IMG/VR virus record: IMGVR_UViG_3300030419_006847
Span: 1 to 23,665 of that record
Reading direction: 5' to 3' (one strand)
DNA: 23,665 nucleotides
Origin: a virus
Both the position numbers and the translations under genes were made by a program. The notes beneath the pieces are model-generated. The model saw nothing but the letters and a program-made list of their open reading frames with translations. It searched no databases and was not told the origin of the DNA. Each line of letters starts with the position of its first letter. Position 1 is the first letter of the stretch. Below are positions 13,643 to 21,588 of this stretch, in pieces.

Positions 13643-15172
13643 ATGACTCTTGATGAGTTATTATTAGAATGGTCATATAGATCAGAAAAGGGTTATCCAT
13701 CTTTGGATAATCCTTCTGATGTCTCTATACTTAAACAAATCTTAGAACAATTAGATTTACCCGCAAATGTTATTCTTAAAAGAATAGTTAAAGAAACCCC
13801 TCTCCAATCTAAAGATTTTGAAAGTAGTACAAATAACCAAGACACTAAATACAGAGGGGGAGATAGAGCCCACTTGTTTGTTGATAAAATTAATAATCAA
13901 GAAGAATTCGAGTTAAAAGATGGTTCAAAAGTCATTATAGATCCAGATGCTTCTATCCAAGCCATAGAACTTTTATTACAAAGAGAATATGGAAGAGATA
14001 TGATATTTTATGATATGGATGGGAATAAGTTATCCCTAAGTCAATTTGAAAAAACCCCAGAATTTGGTGGAGGTGCAGGAGCAGGTGGGGGGTCTGTTGA
14101 CACCCGAATAATGGAATCAGCACATTGCTATGCATGTGCTATTGCTTATTACATTAAACAAGGCCCCATTAATGAAGACGATTTGCTAGGGGCTACTAAT
14201 TCTGAACAATTTGCACAAGCTAAACAACACGTAGATGTTGATGCTGAACTTGATGAAATAGAAGAATTTTTTGATAGAAAACCTCAATGGTATAGCTCTA
14301 TTGTTAAAGCAACAAATAAAATATATTCATTATTTCCTAACAAAGACTATACATTCCATAGAAATTCAGAACAAGTGGAAATGTTATATAATGCTTGGAA
14401 AAATTCATTAGAAAGAGATGAAAAATCTATTGAATATTCAAAAATGAAAGACGATAAATGGAACCCAGCAGATATTTGGCTATTTAGCCCCAAAGCTACA
14501 GGCACCGAATGGTCAGGCAATTTAGAGGTATTAAATGGCCAAATTGCTGATTTTTATGAAGACGGAGATTTAATTGGGGTATCCTTAAAAATGATTAAGA
14601 AAAAAGATGATCCTGAAATTAAAACCTTTAATGATCCTGATATAGAAAAAGAAAATTATGAATATGAAGGATATAATAGTTCTCCAGGTTCAGCCAATTC
14701 AGAAATAAAATTTACAGGGGGAATAGCAGTAGCTAGAATGTTTTCAAAAACAAAAAATTTTAATATAGAGATTAAAGGTAAAGGGGCACAAGGAGGAAAA
14801 GCAGGAAAGGAAGCTATAGATACAATTTTAACAAGAAATGGATTAGGGGTTTTACCTGATAATAAAGAAGTAGAAGAAGCATTTACAGGTGAACTAAGTG
14901 AAGATTCCCCATTAAAGCCATATTATGACAAACTTTATTATCTATATGATAGATTTATAAAAAATATTGCTGTAGATAAATTTGCTGAACAATACCAGCA
15001 TGAAACACCAGCATGGAGAGTAGGAAAATTTTACAGTTTAACACTTATAGAAATGTTAGAAGATAACAAACCTAACCCTGCAAACGAAATAATAAATGAC
15101 ATTATGAGATATGCTTATTCATCAACTAAAGATTCTTCAAAGTTTATAAAAATATACGAACTATTAAAATAA
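13643..15172 (+). CDS. 509-residue protein with possible PD-(D/E)xK-type nuclease motifs
   Basis: The N-terminal part (LLLEWSYRSEKGYPSLDNPSDVSILKQIL as separate helices) resembles the start of marine myovirus virion proteins. In the middle, KWNPADIW (D277) is followed by a loop and GVSLK (S314-L-K316), and later by FNIEIKGKG (E376-x-K378). A conserved Asp followed by a strand ending in E/S-x-K is the layout of PD-(D/E)xK nucleases, but two candidate second motifs and no clear family make this tentative. A Gly-rich linker (GGGAGAGGGS, about 150) divides the protein. It overlaps no gene and follows the previous stop by three bases. A virion-carried nuclease or a structural protein are both possible. 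Confidence 0.65.
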   Translation: MTLDELLLEWSYRSEKGYPSLDNPSDVSILKQILEQLDLPANVILKRIVKETPLQSKDFESSTNNQDTKYRGGDRAHLFVDKINNQEEFELKDGSKVIIDPDASIQAIELLLQREYGRDMIFYDMDGNKLSLSQFEKTPEFGGGAGAGGGSVDTRIMESAHCYACAIAYYIKQGPINEDDLLGATNSEQFAQAKQHVDVDAELDEIEEFFDRKPQWYSSIVKATNKIYSLFPNKDYTFHRNSEQVEMLYNAWKNSLERDEKSIEYSKMKDDKWNPADIWLFSPKATGTEWSGNLEVLNGQIADFYEDGDLIGVSLKMIKKKDDPEIKTFNDPDIEKENYEYEGYNSSPGSANSEIKFTGGIAVARMFSKTKNFNIEIKGKGAQGGKAGKEAIDTILTRNGLGVLPDNKEVEEAFTGELSEDSPLKPYYDKLYYLYDRFIKNIAVDKFAEQYQHETPAWRVGKFYSLTLIEMLEDNKPNPANEIINDIMRYAYSSTKDSSKFIKIYELLK

Positions 15173-15228
15173 ATTTGGTTTTTTAAATTTCTTTTATTAT
15201 ATAATACTATTAACAAAAAAATATAATT

Positions 15229-15459
15229 ATGGCATACGGAATGCAATTACAAGCAGCCTTAGATAGGCTAGATCAATCTTTATTTAGATTACGTGAATTA
15301 ATTAAGAGAGGAGAAAATAAAGCCGCTATGGAATTTATGGAAAGAGGAGCTCTAAAAGATAGATATGATGAACTACAAAATATAATCACTATAGCAGGAG
15401 GACCTGGATCTTCTGGTTTAGGAGCAACAGGTACAGTACGAGGAGGAACTATTCGTTAA
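15229..15459 (+). CDS. small probable structural protein
   Basis: A 76-residue protein: residues 1-55 are helical (LQAALDRLDQSLFRLRELIKR), and the tail is Gly/Ser/Thr-rich and flexible (GGPGSSGLGATGTVRGGTIR). A 56-base AT-rich gap containing TATATAATAC precedes it and may hold a promoter. Small size and the neighbouring genes suggest a virion or assembly part; the family is not recognised. Confidence 0.6.
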   Translation: MAYGMQLQAALDRLDQSLFRLRELIKRGENKAAMEFMERGALKDRYDELQNIITIAGGPGSSGLGATGTVRGGTIR

Positions 15460-15473
15460 TAAAAAAATAGGTT

Positions 15474-16259
15474 ATGTTATCAGCAGAAAAAATCCAATCA
15501 AATTGGGATCGTTATTTAAACGAAATAAAAACAAATATATCTAAAGAACGAACAGATATATTAATTCCATTTTTAGAAAAATACCAAGAAAGAATGATGA
15601 TGATGCCTGCATCAAGTAAAAATTGGCACCATTCAGCATTTGCTGGTGGTTATGTTGACCATGTATTACGTGTATATGATTGCGCAAATGAATTATATAA
15701 AACGTGGAATAAAATGGGGGGCGATATATCCACATATACAATCGAAGAAATGCATTTCGTCGCTTTATTCCATGATTTAGGCAAGATGGGTCAACAAGAA
15801 GGCGAATATTATCAACCAAATGATTCCCAATGGCATATTGATAAATTAGGTCAAATTTATAAATTCAATACTGATATTCCTGCTATGAAAATACCAGAAC
15901 GATCTTTATTTTTATTACAAGAAATAGGATGTAAAGTATCTCAAAATGAATATATTGGTATTAAAATACATGATGGTTTATATGATGATTCTAATAAGTT
16001 TTACTTTATGTCTGGTATGAAAGAAACAAAATTACGTTCCCATTTACCTTTATTAATGCATCAAGCAGATCACATGGCAGCCCAGATTGAATTTGAGATA
16101 TGGAATAATGCAACAGATGCTGTTCCTAAACAATCAAAACCTAAAAATGGTTCTAAAGGAGATAAAACTATGAGAAATTCAAAAAAAATAAACACTAAAA
16201 ATAACCCGAATCTATCTAATGCCACTTTAGATGTTATAGATTCATTTTTTAAAGACTAA
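15474..16259 (+). CDS. HD-domain phosphohydrolase
   Basis: A 261-residue cytoplasmic protein with the HD-superfamily metal site: H52/H53 and H64 in HHSAFAGGYVDH, the H100-D101 pair in FVALFHDLGKMG, and the distal D199 in MHQADHMAAQ. HD proteins hydrolyse phosphomonoesters or phosphodiesters, often nucleotides or nucleic acids; in phages they are usually linked to nucleotide-pool control. The exact substrate cannot be read from sequence. The C-terminal 40 residues are Lys/Asn-rich and probably disordered. It sits four bases before a membrane protein and just upstream of the late sigma gene. Confidence 0.85.
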   Translation: MLSAEKIQSNWDRYLNEIKTNISKERTDILIPFLEKYQERMMMMPASSKNWHHSAFAGGYVDHVLRVYDCANELYKTWNKMGGDISTYTIEEMHFVALFHDLGKMGQQEGEYYQPNDSQWHIDKLGQIYKFNTDIPAMKIPERSLFLLQEIGCKVSQNEYIGIKIHDGLYDDSNKFYFMSGMKETKLRSHLPLLMHQADHMAAQIEFEIWNNATDAVPKQSKPKNGSKGDKTMRNSKKINTKNNPNLSNATLDVIDSFFKD

Positions 16260-16262
16260 ACT

Positions 16263-16517
16263 ATGGGATGGACAATATCAACAATAATACTTACTATAAT
16301 AGCAACATCAATGGGATTTGCTCTTAAAAATTTATTAAATAAAAACGAAAAATTAGAAGATTTTATTTCAAGACAAAGCGATGCTATCCAAGCATGTGAT
16401 CAAAGATTAAACCAAATTGATAGTAAAGGAATATTTTATGCGGATGATGAAATAGGGTGGTTTTTTAAAGAAATAAAAAAAATCCAAGAAGCATTAAATG
16501 AATTTACACTTAATTAA
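16263..16517 (+). CDS. small membrane-anchored protein
   Basis: An 84-residue protein. Residues 3-25 (WTISTIILTIIATSMGFALKNLL) form a single N-terminal transmembrane helix; the rest is a soluble helical domain (KLEDFISRQSDAIQACDQRLNQ) with an aromatic stretch (GWFFKEIKK). It lies between the HD protein and the sigma gene with gaps of a few bases. Related small proteins are common in marine myoviruses, but I cannot assign a role. Confidence 0.7.
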   Translation: MGWTISTIILTIIATSMGFALKNLLNKNEKLEDFISRQSDAIQACDQRLNQIDSKGIFYADDEIGWFFKEIKKIQEALNEFTLN

Positions 16518-16525
16518 AAATTTTT

Positions 16526-17275
16526 ATGCCTACTAAAATTAAAATAGAATCATGGGTTATTCCTCCTCCTAAAAGAAAAAGAGGAAGAAAAAGAACAAAA
16601 AAAAGATACTTTACTGAAGATACAGACTTAGCCATAAAACATTATTTAGCATCTTCAAACCAAGAGGAAAGAGATTACATATTTAAAACAAAAATACATT
16701 ATCCTTTTTATAAACTTGCAGAGAATCTTATTCATACTTTTAAATTTTATTATACTGAAGTAGATAATTTAGAAGATCTAAAACATGAAGTGATTTGTTT
16801 TTTATTAGAAAAATTAGATTATTTTAAACCTGAAAAAGGAACAAAAGCTTTTAGTTACTTTTCAATTGTAGGTAAAAATTACCTTATATTATATAATAAC
16901 AATAACTATAAAAAGAAAAAAGCTAAAGTAGACCTTTTAAAAGCAGATGAAGATGACGGTGTAATGCATCAGTTAGGTAGAGATGATAGAAAAAAAGATT
17001 TAAAGGATTTTATAGACTATTTTACTGAATATATTGATAAACATATGTTTTCTATATTTAAGAAAGATAATGATAGAAAAGTATGTGATGCTATTAATAT
17101 ATTATTTAAACGTAGAGAAAATTTAGAAATTTTTAATAAAAAAGCTTTATATATTTATATTCGTGAAATGACCTCCGTAGATACCCCTGTTATTACTAAA
17201 GTAACAAAAATATTAAAAAAACTTTATAAAAAACTCTACTCAGAATATATTGATACAGGATATGTAAAAATTTAA
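16526..17275 (+). CDS. 55: late-promoter sigma factor, gp55-like
   Basis: A 249-residue protein. About residues 35-120 read as a sigma-70 region 2: a helix with KIHYPFYKLAENLI, then LEDLKHEVICFLLEKLDYFKPEKGTKAFSYFSIVGKNYLI, where the F-x-P-x-K-G-x-x-A-F/Y-S-Y-F pattern is the region 2.2-2.4 core also found in T4 gp55 and in general sigma factors. The C-terminal part has further helices (TKVTKILKKLYKKLYSEY) but no clear region 4, as expected for the gp55 type. In T4, gp55 directs host RNA polymerase to TATAAATA late promoters together with the sliding clamp. The N-terminus bears a basic KRKRGRKRTKKR segment resembling an AT-hook, which is unusual for the family as I know it. Confidence 0.85.
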   Translation: MPTKIKIESWVIPPPKRKRGRKRTKKRYFTEDTDLAIKHYLASSNQEERDYIFKTKIHYPFYKLAENLIHTFKFYYTEVDNLEDLKHEVICFLLEKLDYFKPEKGTKAFSYFSIVGKNYLILYNNNNYKKKKAKVDLLKADEDDGVMHQLGRDDRKKDLKDFIDYFTEYIDKHMFSIFKKDNDRKVCDAINILFKRRENLEIFNKKALYIYIREMTSVDTPVITKVTKILKKLYKKLYSEYIDTGYVKI

Positions 17276-17283
17276 CTCCTTCC

Positions 17284-17295
17284 ATATTTATAATA
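17284..17295 (+). promoter_or_regulatory. candidate late promoter element ATATTTATAATA
   Basis: Located in the 30-base gap between the sigma gene and the first gene of the baseplate run, ten bases before the ATG at 17306. It shares ATATTTAT with the elements at 5886, 11570 and 20696. Confidence 0.35.
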
Positions 17296-17305
17296 AAACA
17301 ATAAT

Positions 17306-17680
17306 ATGGATTCATTAAACCAAATAATATTCGATGATAAATCTTTTTCTGATCTATTAAAAGAAATTCATAAAAACCAAAGCAAAAAATCAAAACAACT
17401 AGCTTCTTTAATAGCTGAATTACGTCCCCTTATTACCTCTTTAGGAGATGCTACTGTAGTAGTACCTTTAATTAAAGAATACATGGAAATCAGCGTTAAA
17501 AATGACGATCAGTTAATAAAAATGGCCGCCATAGTACAACGTTTATCTACAGGAGCTTCAAACAGCGGAGATGGGGGATTGCTAACAGAAGAAGAAATGG
17601 AACAACTCCAAAACGTAGCAGAAGAAATATCAAAAACAGTAGAGAAACCTAAACAAATAGAATCACCAGATGTTCACTAA
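17306..17680 (+). CDS. helical structural or assembly protein
   Basis: A 124-residue, all-helical, mildly acidic protein (FSDLLKEIHKNQSKKSKQLASLIAEL; LLTEEEMEQLQNVAEEIS) with a hydrophobic central region (VVVPLIKEYMEISVK). No signal peptide. Its 3' end overlaps the gp5-like gene by 11 bases, so it is read with the baseplate genes and is likely a virion part or a chaperone for one. The family is not recognised. Confidence 0.65.
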   Translation: MDSLNQIIFDDKSFSDLLKEIHKNQSKKSKQLASLIAELRPLITSLGDATVVVPLIKEYMEISVKNDDQLIKMAAIVQRLSTGASNSGDGGLLTEEEMEQLQNVAEEISKTVEKPKQIESPDVH

Positions 17681-18350
17681 AATAAAAGCAGTAAGAGTAC
17701 AAGAATTAATACTATCAGGGTCATCAGATCGAATAGGTAGTATTCGATATAATGACATAAATGATGGAAAGCCTATAGATACAAATTCTCTAAGAATAGC
17801 CAGACCACTACATTCCAATATTTCACATTATCCGGTAGTTAACGAAATAGTATATTTAGTAGCAGGTCCTAAAGAAGACTATAATTTTAGTGCAGGTATT
17901 AGACATTATTATCTCCCTCCTCTTAATATATATAATTCTGTAAATCATAACGCTCAGCCTAATGAGCTTACTCTAGATGAAATAGCAAATAAATCTGAAG
18001 TAGGTTTAAATTCTTTTTTTAAATCTAATGCAAGAATAAAACCCTTACAACCTTATGATGGAGACATAAATATAGAGGGAAGGTATGGTAATTCTATTAG
18101 ATTTGGATCTACTAAAAGTGGGTCTCACCCCAATAATTGGAGCAATGAGGGATCTAACTTTAATCCTATTACTATCATAAGAAACGGACAATCGGGAAGT
18201 GAAAACCCTACTCAAAACCCTTATATATTAGAAGACATAAACCACGATGATTCAAGCATATATTTATGTTCAAACCAACAAATAACTAATTTTCAAAAAT
18301 CAGGCATAGAAATTAAACATATCGAATTGTCTTATAAACATATGTTATGA
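17670..18350 (+). CDS. baseplate hub/spike protein, gp5-like OB domain
   Basis: A 226-residue protein. The first 90 residues form beta strands (AVRVQELILSGSSDRIGSIRY; NEIVYLVAGPKED) that fit the oligosaccharide/oligonucleotide-binding barrel of phage hub proteins. The second half has GDINIEGRYGNSIRFGS, then ITIIRNGQSG, then ILEDINHDDSSIYLCSNQQI, a pattern I associate with gp5-type baseplate hub proteins of marine T4-like phages. No lysozyme domain is inserted, unlike T4 gp5; a separate M15 peptidase is encoded two genes downstream. It overlaps the upstream gene and is two bases from the next. Confidence 0.7.
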   Translation: MFTKIKAVRVQELILSGSSDRIGSIRYNDINDGKPIDTNSLRIARPLHSNISHYPVVNEIVYLVAGPKEDYNFSAGIRHYYLPPLNIYNSVNHNAQPNELTLDEIANKSEVGLNSFFKSNARIKPLQPYDGDINIEGRYGNSIRFGSTKSGSHPNNWSNEGSNFNPITIIRNGQSGSENPTQNPYILEDINHDDSSIYLCSNQQITNFQKSGIEIKHIELSYKHML

Positions 18351-18351
18351 A

Positions 18352-18630
18352 ATGAATAAAAGAGAATTAAACATATCATCTAAAAAACTATATTCTGACT
18401 CTACAGAAGATAAAATTTTAAAATCCCCTCCTGTAATTCCTGATAGGGGGGTTAAAGCCATATTCGATTTAAAAACTATCCAAGAAACAGACGTAGCTTA
18501 TTATGATATAGCTCCTACAGAAAATAATGCTATTACATCAGATAAAAACATTACGATAAACACTTATCAAGATATAGCTTTACATTCAGGTGAAGGTGAA
18601 CAAAAAATGGGAGAAATTAATGACATATAA
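18352..18630 (+). CDS. small probable baseplate protein
   Basis: A 92-residue protein, largely extended (PPVIPDRGVKAIFDLKTIQETD), with few helices, squeezed between the hub gene and the peptidase gene with gaps of one and eleven bases. Its ITSDKNITINTYQDIALHSG segment resembles the strand-rich repeats of spike proteins. The role is inferred only from position. Confidence 0.6.
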   Translation: MNKRELNISSKKLYSDSTEDKILKSPPVIPDRGVKAIFDLKTIQETDVAYYDIAPTENNAITSDKNITINTYQDIALHSGEGEQKMGEINDI

Positions 18631-18641
18631 TATTTTATAAA

Positions 18642-19250
18642 ATGGCTGATAGAGTAGTAAACCCCACCCAACAAGAAAATATAGGATATTTTACCTTAAA
18701 CCAATGTATTTCTTCAAATATAGCACGATCAAATCAAATAGATAATGTTCCTGGATGTGATTATCATTATGATGAATATAAAGACCCAAAACTAAGAAAA
18801 GACCAAATAATCCTTAATCTACATAAATTATTTAAACACTGTATAAATCCTATTTATAGAAAATATGGAAGAAGTTTAGGATTAACCTCTGTTTATAGAA
18901 ATAAACAAATAAATAGATTATTAGGAGGGGTACCAAACAGCCAACATATATATGGGTATGCCGCAGATATAGTGCTTACTGACGGGAGACCAACACTAGA
19001 ATTATTTAACTGGTGTCGTATAAATCTTCCTCAATACCATCAATTGATATGGGAGTATCCTGAAAGAGAAAGTTTTAATAGTAATGATATTAGAGGGTCA
19101 TTTTCTTGGATTCATATTTCTTATATAGAAGGAAGTAATTTTAAAGAACACTCTGTATCTTCAAAAGATCCAAAAATCCACGAAACCTATAAAGATGAAG
19201 ATACTTATCATATAGGCAATTTTACCCATAAAATTTCAACACTAAATTAA
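18642..19250 (+). CDS. M15-family peptidase, probable tail-associated lysin
   Basis: A 202-residue protein with the zinc site of M15 peptidases (D-Ala-D-Ala carboxypeptidase/VanY type): S100-Q-H102-I-Y-G-Y-A-A-D109 gives the His and Asp ligands and W156-I-H158 the second His; TSVYRNKQINRLLGG before it is the usual lead-in helix and E/Y-rich part. These enzymes cut peptide cross-links of peptidoglycan. There is no signal peptide and the gene sits within the baseplate block, so it is more likely a cell-puncturing part of the tail, replacing the lysozyme of T4 gp5, than a free endolysin; both remain possible. Confidence 0.85.
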   Translation: MADRVVNPTQQENIGYFTLNQCISSNIARSNQIDNVPGCDYHYDEYKDPKLRKDQIILNLHKLFKHCINPIYRKYGRSLGLTSVYRNKQINRLLGGVPNSQHIYGYAADIVLTDGRPTLELFNWCRINLPQYHQLIWEYPERESFNSNDIRGSFSWIHISYIEGSNFKEHSVSSKDPKIHETYKDEDTYHIGNFTHKISTLN

Positions 19251-19255
19251 TTAAT

Positions 19256-19732
19256 ATGAGTTTTATACCAGAAAATCCTAATACATATCAAGGAAACCAA
19301 GTAATTATCAATTCAGATAGATTAGTATTTAATGCTAAAGAAGACTCTATACTTTTATATTCAGATAAAGCTATAGGTTTTTCTACAAAAGGAAACTTTC
19401 ATTTTGATACAGATAATTCAGAAAATACTAAATTTATAGTAAATGCTCCTAATATATATCTAGGGATAAAAAACCTTAGCACAGGGGCTTTACCTACAGA
19501 ACCTGCTGTTTTAGGGTATAGATTAGAGTCTTTATTGGATGACTTATGTGATTTTTTAGAATTATTTTTAACAGATGCTTGCTTTAATATATCTGGTATA
19601 GTTACACCCCATGGTACCCCTACAGGAATGAATCCTGAAAATTTTGGAGTTTTAGATGAAAGAACTAAAGATTTAAATGAAATAAGAAAAAAATTAAAGA
19701 GTATAAGAAGTAGAAACACAAAACTAGTATAA
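19256..19732 (+). CDS. spike-like beta-structured baseplate protein
   Basis: A 158-residue protein. The first 70 residues are regular short strands (NQVIINSDRLVFNAKEDS, ILLYSDKAIGFSTKGNFHF, KFIVNAPNIYLG) like the beta-helix or needle part of membrane-attacking spikes such as the C-terminal part of gp5. The middle is helical (RLESLLDDLCDFLELFL) and a Pro/Gly/His loop (IVTPHGTPTGMNP) follows, before a basic helical tail. It begins five bases after the M15 gene, so hub, peptidase and spike are encoded as separate neighbours. Confidence 0.6.
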   Translation: MSFIPENPNTYQGNQVIINSDRLVFNAKEDSILLYSDKAIGFSTKGNFHFDTDNSENTKFIVNAPNIYLGIKNLSTGALPTEPAVLGYRLESLLDDLCDFLELFLTDACFNISGIVTPHGTPTGMNPENFGVLDERTKDLNEIRKKLKSIRSRNTKLV

Positions 19733-19733
19733 T

Positions 19734-20669
19734 ATGTCTAATCGAGCTATAAGAAATATAATTAGAATAAGCATAAGTAGAATATTACCTGAAGCTAAAA
19801 AGAAATTAGATGAAGAAGGGAGAAAAAAGATTGATGAAATTATGTCTGAAATATCCTCTCCTTCTGAAATTCAAAAACTTTTAGGAGCAGATATAGATGA
19901 TGATTCTTGTTCTTTAGAGGGAAGAGATAAATTTCATGAAAAGGCAGAAAAATTAAAAAAACAACTAGATGACTTAGAAAAGCTAGCTATTAAGGGAAAA
20001 GAAGCAGTTCAAGAAATAGCAGACAAAATAGCTCCTCTTAGTGATAAATTAGATCCTCCTGAAAATGAACTTAACCCTGTATCTAAAATAGATAAAATAA
20101 CAGAAACCATAAACCCTCTACTGGACATATTACAAAAAGTAATAATAATAGCTCCTGCCATATTGGCAGCATCTTCAGGACCTGCAGCAAATGGAGCTGT
20201 AATAGCAGCAACCAATAACAATGTAAATCTTGCAAAAACAAAAATAGATGAATACGTTAACTTATTTACTTCTATACCTAGACTCTTAGATAAATATAAA
20301 AAAATGGCAAATTCAATAGTTATGAAAATAATAAGCCTAAAAGATAAAATTGATGAAGCTATAGCCCAAATAGACCAACTAAGAATGTTTATAATATTCT
20401 TAGAGAGCAAATTTGAAAGCGATTGTAACGATTTCTTTGCTAATCCTAATCCTCCTATAGCAGAACCCCCTATAGTACCTATTCCTCTTACTCTAGAAGA
20501 CATAATAGCTCAGTTTGAAACACTTTATGGTGATTTATTAAATGATTTAATACTTCAGGGGGATCAAATAGCAATTAGAAGAGTATTTGTATTAGGTGAA
20601 GATTTTGAAAGAATTAAAAACAAAATAGGAGACGTTAAATATACGTCTGTTCGTAAAATTAATCCATAA
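19734..20669 (+). CDS. long helical baseplate or tail protein
   Basis: A 311-residue protein. Two coiled-coil parts (about residues 60-100 and 170-235) flank a hydrophobic Ala-rich middle (IIIAPAILAASSGPAANGAVIAA, split here by Gly/Pro) that could cross or touch a membrane. A Pro-rich linker (NPNPPIAEPPIVPIPL) precedes a C-terminal helical and strand domain. It follows the spike gene by one base. A membrane-touching role during DNA entry is conceivable; the family is not recognised. Confidence 0.6.
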   Translation: MSNRAIRNIIRISISRILPEAKKKLDEEGRKKIDEIMSEISSPSEIQKLLGADIDDDSCSLEGRDKFHEKAEKLKKQLDDLEKLAIKGKEAVQEIADKIAPLSDKLDPPENELNPVSKIDKITETINPLLDILQKVIIIAPAILAASSGPAANGAVIAATNNNVNLAKTKIDEYVNLFTSIPRLLDKYKKMANSIVMKIISLKDKIDEAIAQIDQLRMFIIFLESKFESDCNDFFANPNPPIAEPPIVPIPLTLEDIIAQFETLYGDLLNDLILQGDQIAIRRVFVLGEDFERIKNKIGDVKYTSVRKINP

Positions 20670-20695
20670 TTTTTTTATAAGAAACAAACTAAATT

Positions 20696-20707
20696 TATAT
20701 TTATAAC
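20696..20707 (+). promoter_or_regulatory. candidate late promoter element TATATTTATAAC
   Basis: It lies in the 49-base gap before the gene at 20719, twelve bases from its ATG, and matches ten of the twelve bases of the element at 5886 and 11570. Confidence 0.4.
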
Positions 20708-20718
20708 AAACAAATAAT

Positions 20719-21177
20719 ATGAAAGCAAAAACATTTGAAAATTTACTTAGAAAAGTAGTTAGAGAAGAAATTGATTATGCGTTACGTAGAGAGATAAAAT
20801 CACTTAAGGAAGACTTAAGAGATGAAATTACTCCAAGAATCATAGAAAGTAATCAAAATTCTATTAAAGAATCTAAAACCCCTAATTCTTCTTTAAAAGA
20901 AACAATTATGGGTAAAAACCCCATAAGAAAAAAACAAAACCAAAAACCTAAAAAATTTGTAAGTAATGGAACTTTAAATGACTTACTTAATGAAACAGCA
21001 CAAGGAGATACTAATTTATCAGGAGGAAGTAGTTCCCCTGTAAGTCTGTCTGAACCTTTTGCTTCGGGTGACCCAATGCCTATGGAAACAGCAGGTCTAC
21101 CCCCTTCTGTAGCAGATGCTATGACAAGAGATTATAGTGGTCTAATGGAAGCAATAGATAAGAAAAAAGGAAAATAG
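20719..21177 (+). CDS. helical structural protein upstream of gp25
   Basis: A 152-residue protein with an N-terminal amphipathic helix (TFENLLRKVVREEIDYALRR) of the same style as the start of the 188-residue protein at 13073, followed by a flexible basic section and a Gly/Ser/Pro/Met-rich tail (SGGSSSPVSLSEPFASGD). The following gp25 gene starts three bases after its stop, which places it in the wedge transcript. It may be a virion part that docks through its N-terminal helix. Confidence 0.65.
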   Translation: MKAKTFENLLRKVVREEIDYALRREIKSLKEDLRDEITPRIIESNQNSIKESKTPNSSLKETIMGKNPIRKKQNQKPKKFVSNGTLNDLLNETAQGDTNLSGGSSSPVSLSEPFASGDPMPMETAGLPPSVADAMTRDYSGLMEAIDKKKGK

Positions 21178-21180
21178 TAT

Positions 21181-21588
21181 ATGCCTATAATACAAGGAAT
21201 AAAAAGAGTTAACCCTTTAGATCTTAACAAAAATGTTACGATAGGGGTTGCTTTTCCTTTAGATGAAACAAACATGTTTCAGGGCACTCAAACTGTTAAA
21301 GAACAAATAAAAGCTAACCTATTAAATCTCTTATTAACAGTTCCCGGAGAAAGAGTAAATATACCTTTTTATGGGATAGGAATAAAAAGTTTATTATTTG
21401 AACAACAAATAGATCAAGAATCTTTACATATTTCTATTCAGAAACAAATAAACAGATTTGTACCTAATATAACTTTACAAAATGTATCATCAGGATTATC
21501 AGAAGACCAACATACGTTATTTGTTAGTTTAACATATAGATATAATCTAGATAGTTCTAGCGATTCAATACAATTAAATTTTAGCTAA
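21181..21588 (+). CDS. 25: baseplate wedge protein gp25-like
   Basis: A 135-residue protein of the GPW/gp25 family, close to the usual length (about 130). It has the opening strand NVTIGVAFPLDE, the helix TVKEQIKANLLNLLLTVPGERV with the family's E-P-R core region in the form GER, then FYGIGIKSLLFEQ and the C-terminal strand TLFVSLTYRYNL. gp25 sits at the junction of baseplate and sheath and helps start sheath assembly. It overlaps the gp6 gene by one base (TAATG), the same neighbour relation as in other T4-like phages. Confidence 0.9.
   Translation: MPIIQGIKRVNPLDLNKNVTIGVAFPLDETNMFQGTQTVKEQIKANLLNLLLTVPGERVNIPFYGIGIKSLLFEQQIDQESLHISIQKQINRFVPNITLQNVSSGLSEDQHTLFVSLTYRYNLDSSSDSIQLNFS

Noticed and set aside
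13291-13644. A 117-residue minus-strand open frame
   Set aside because: It is the complement of the Asp/Lys and Arg-rich coding repeat and gives a Ser/Leu run typical of an antisense shadow.
20009-20503. A 164-residue minus-strand open frame
   Set aside because: It lies fully within the plus-strand 311-residue gene, which has a clear start, one-base spacing to its upstream neighbour and sensible composition.
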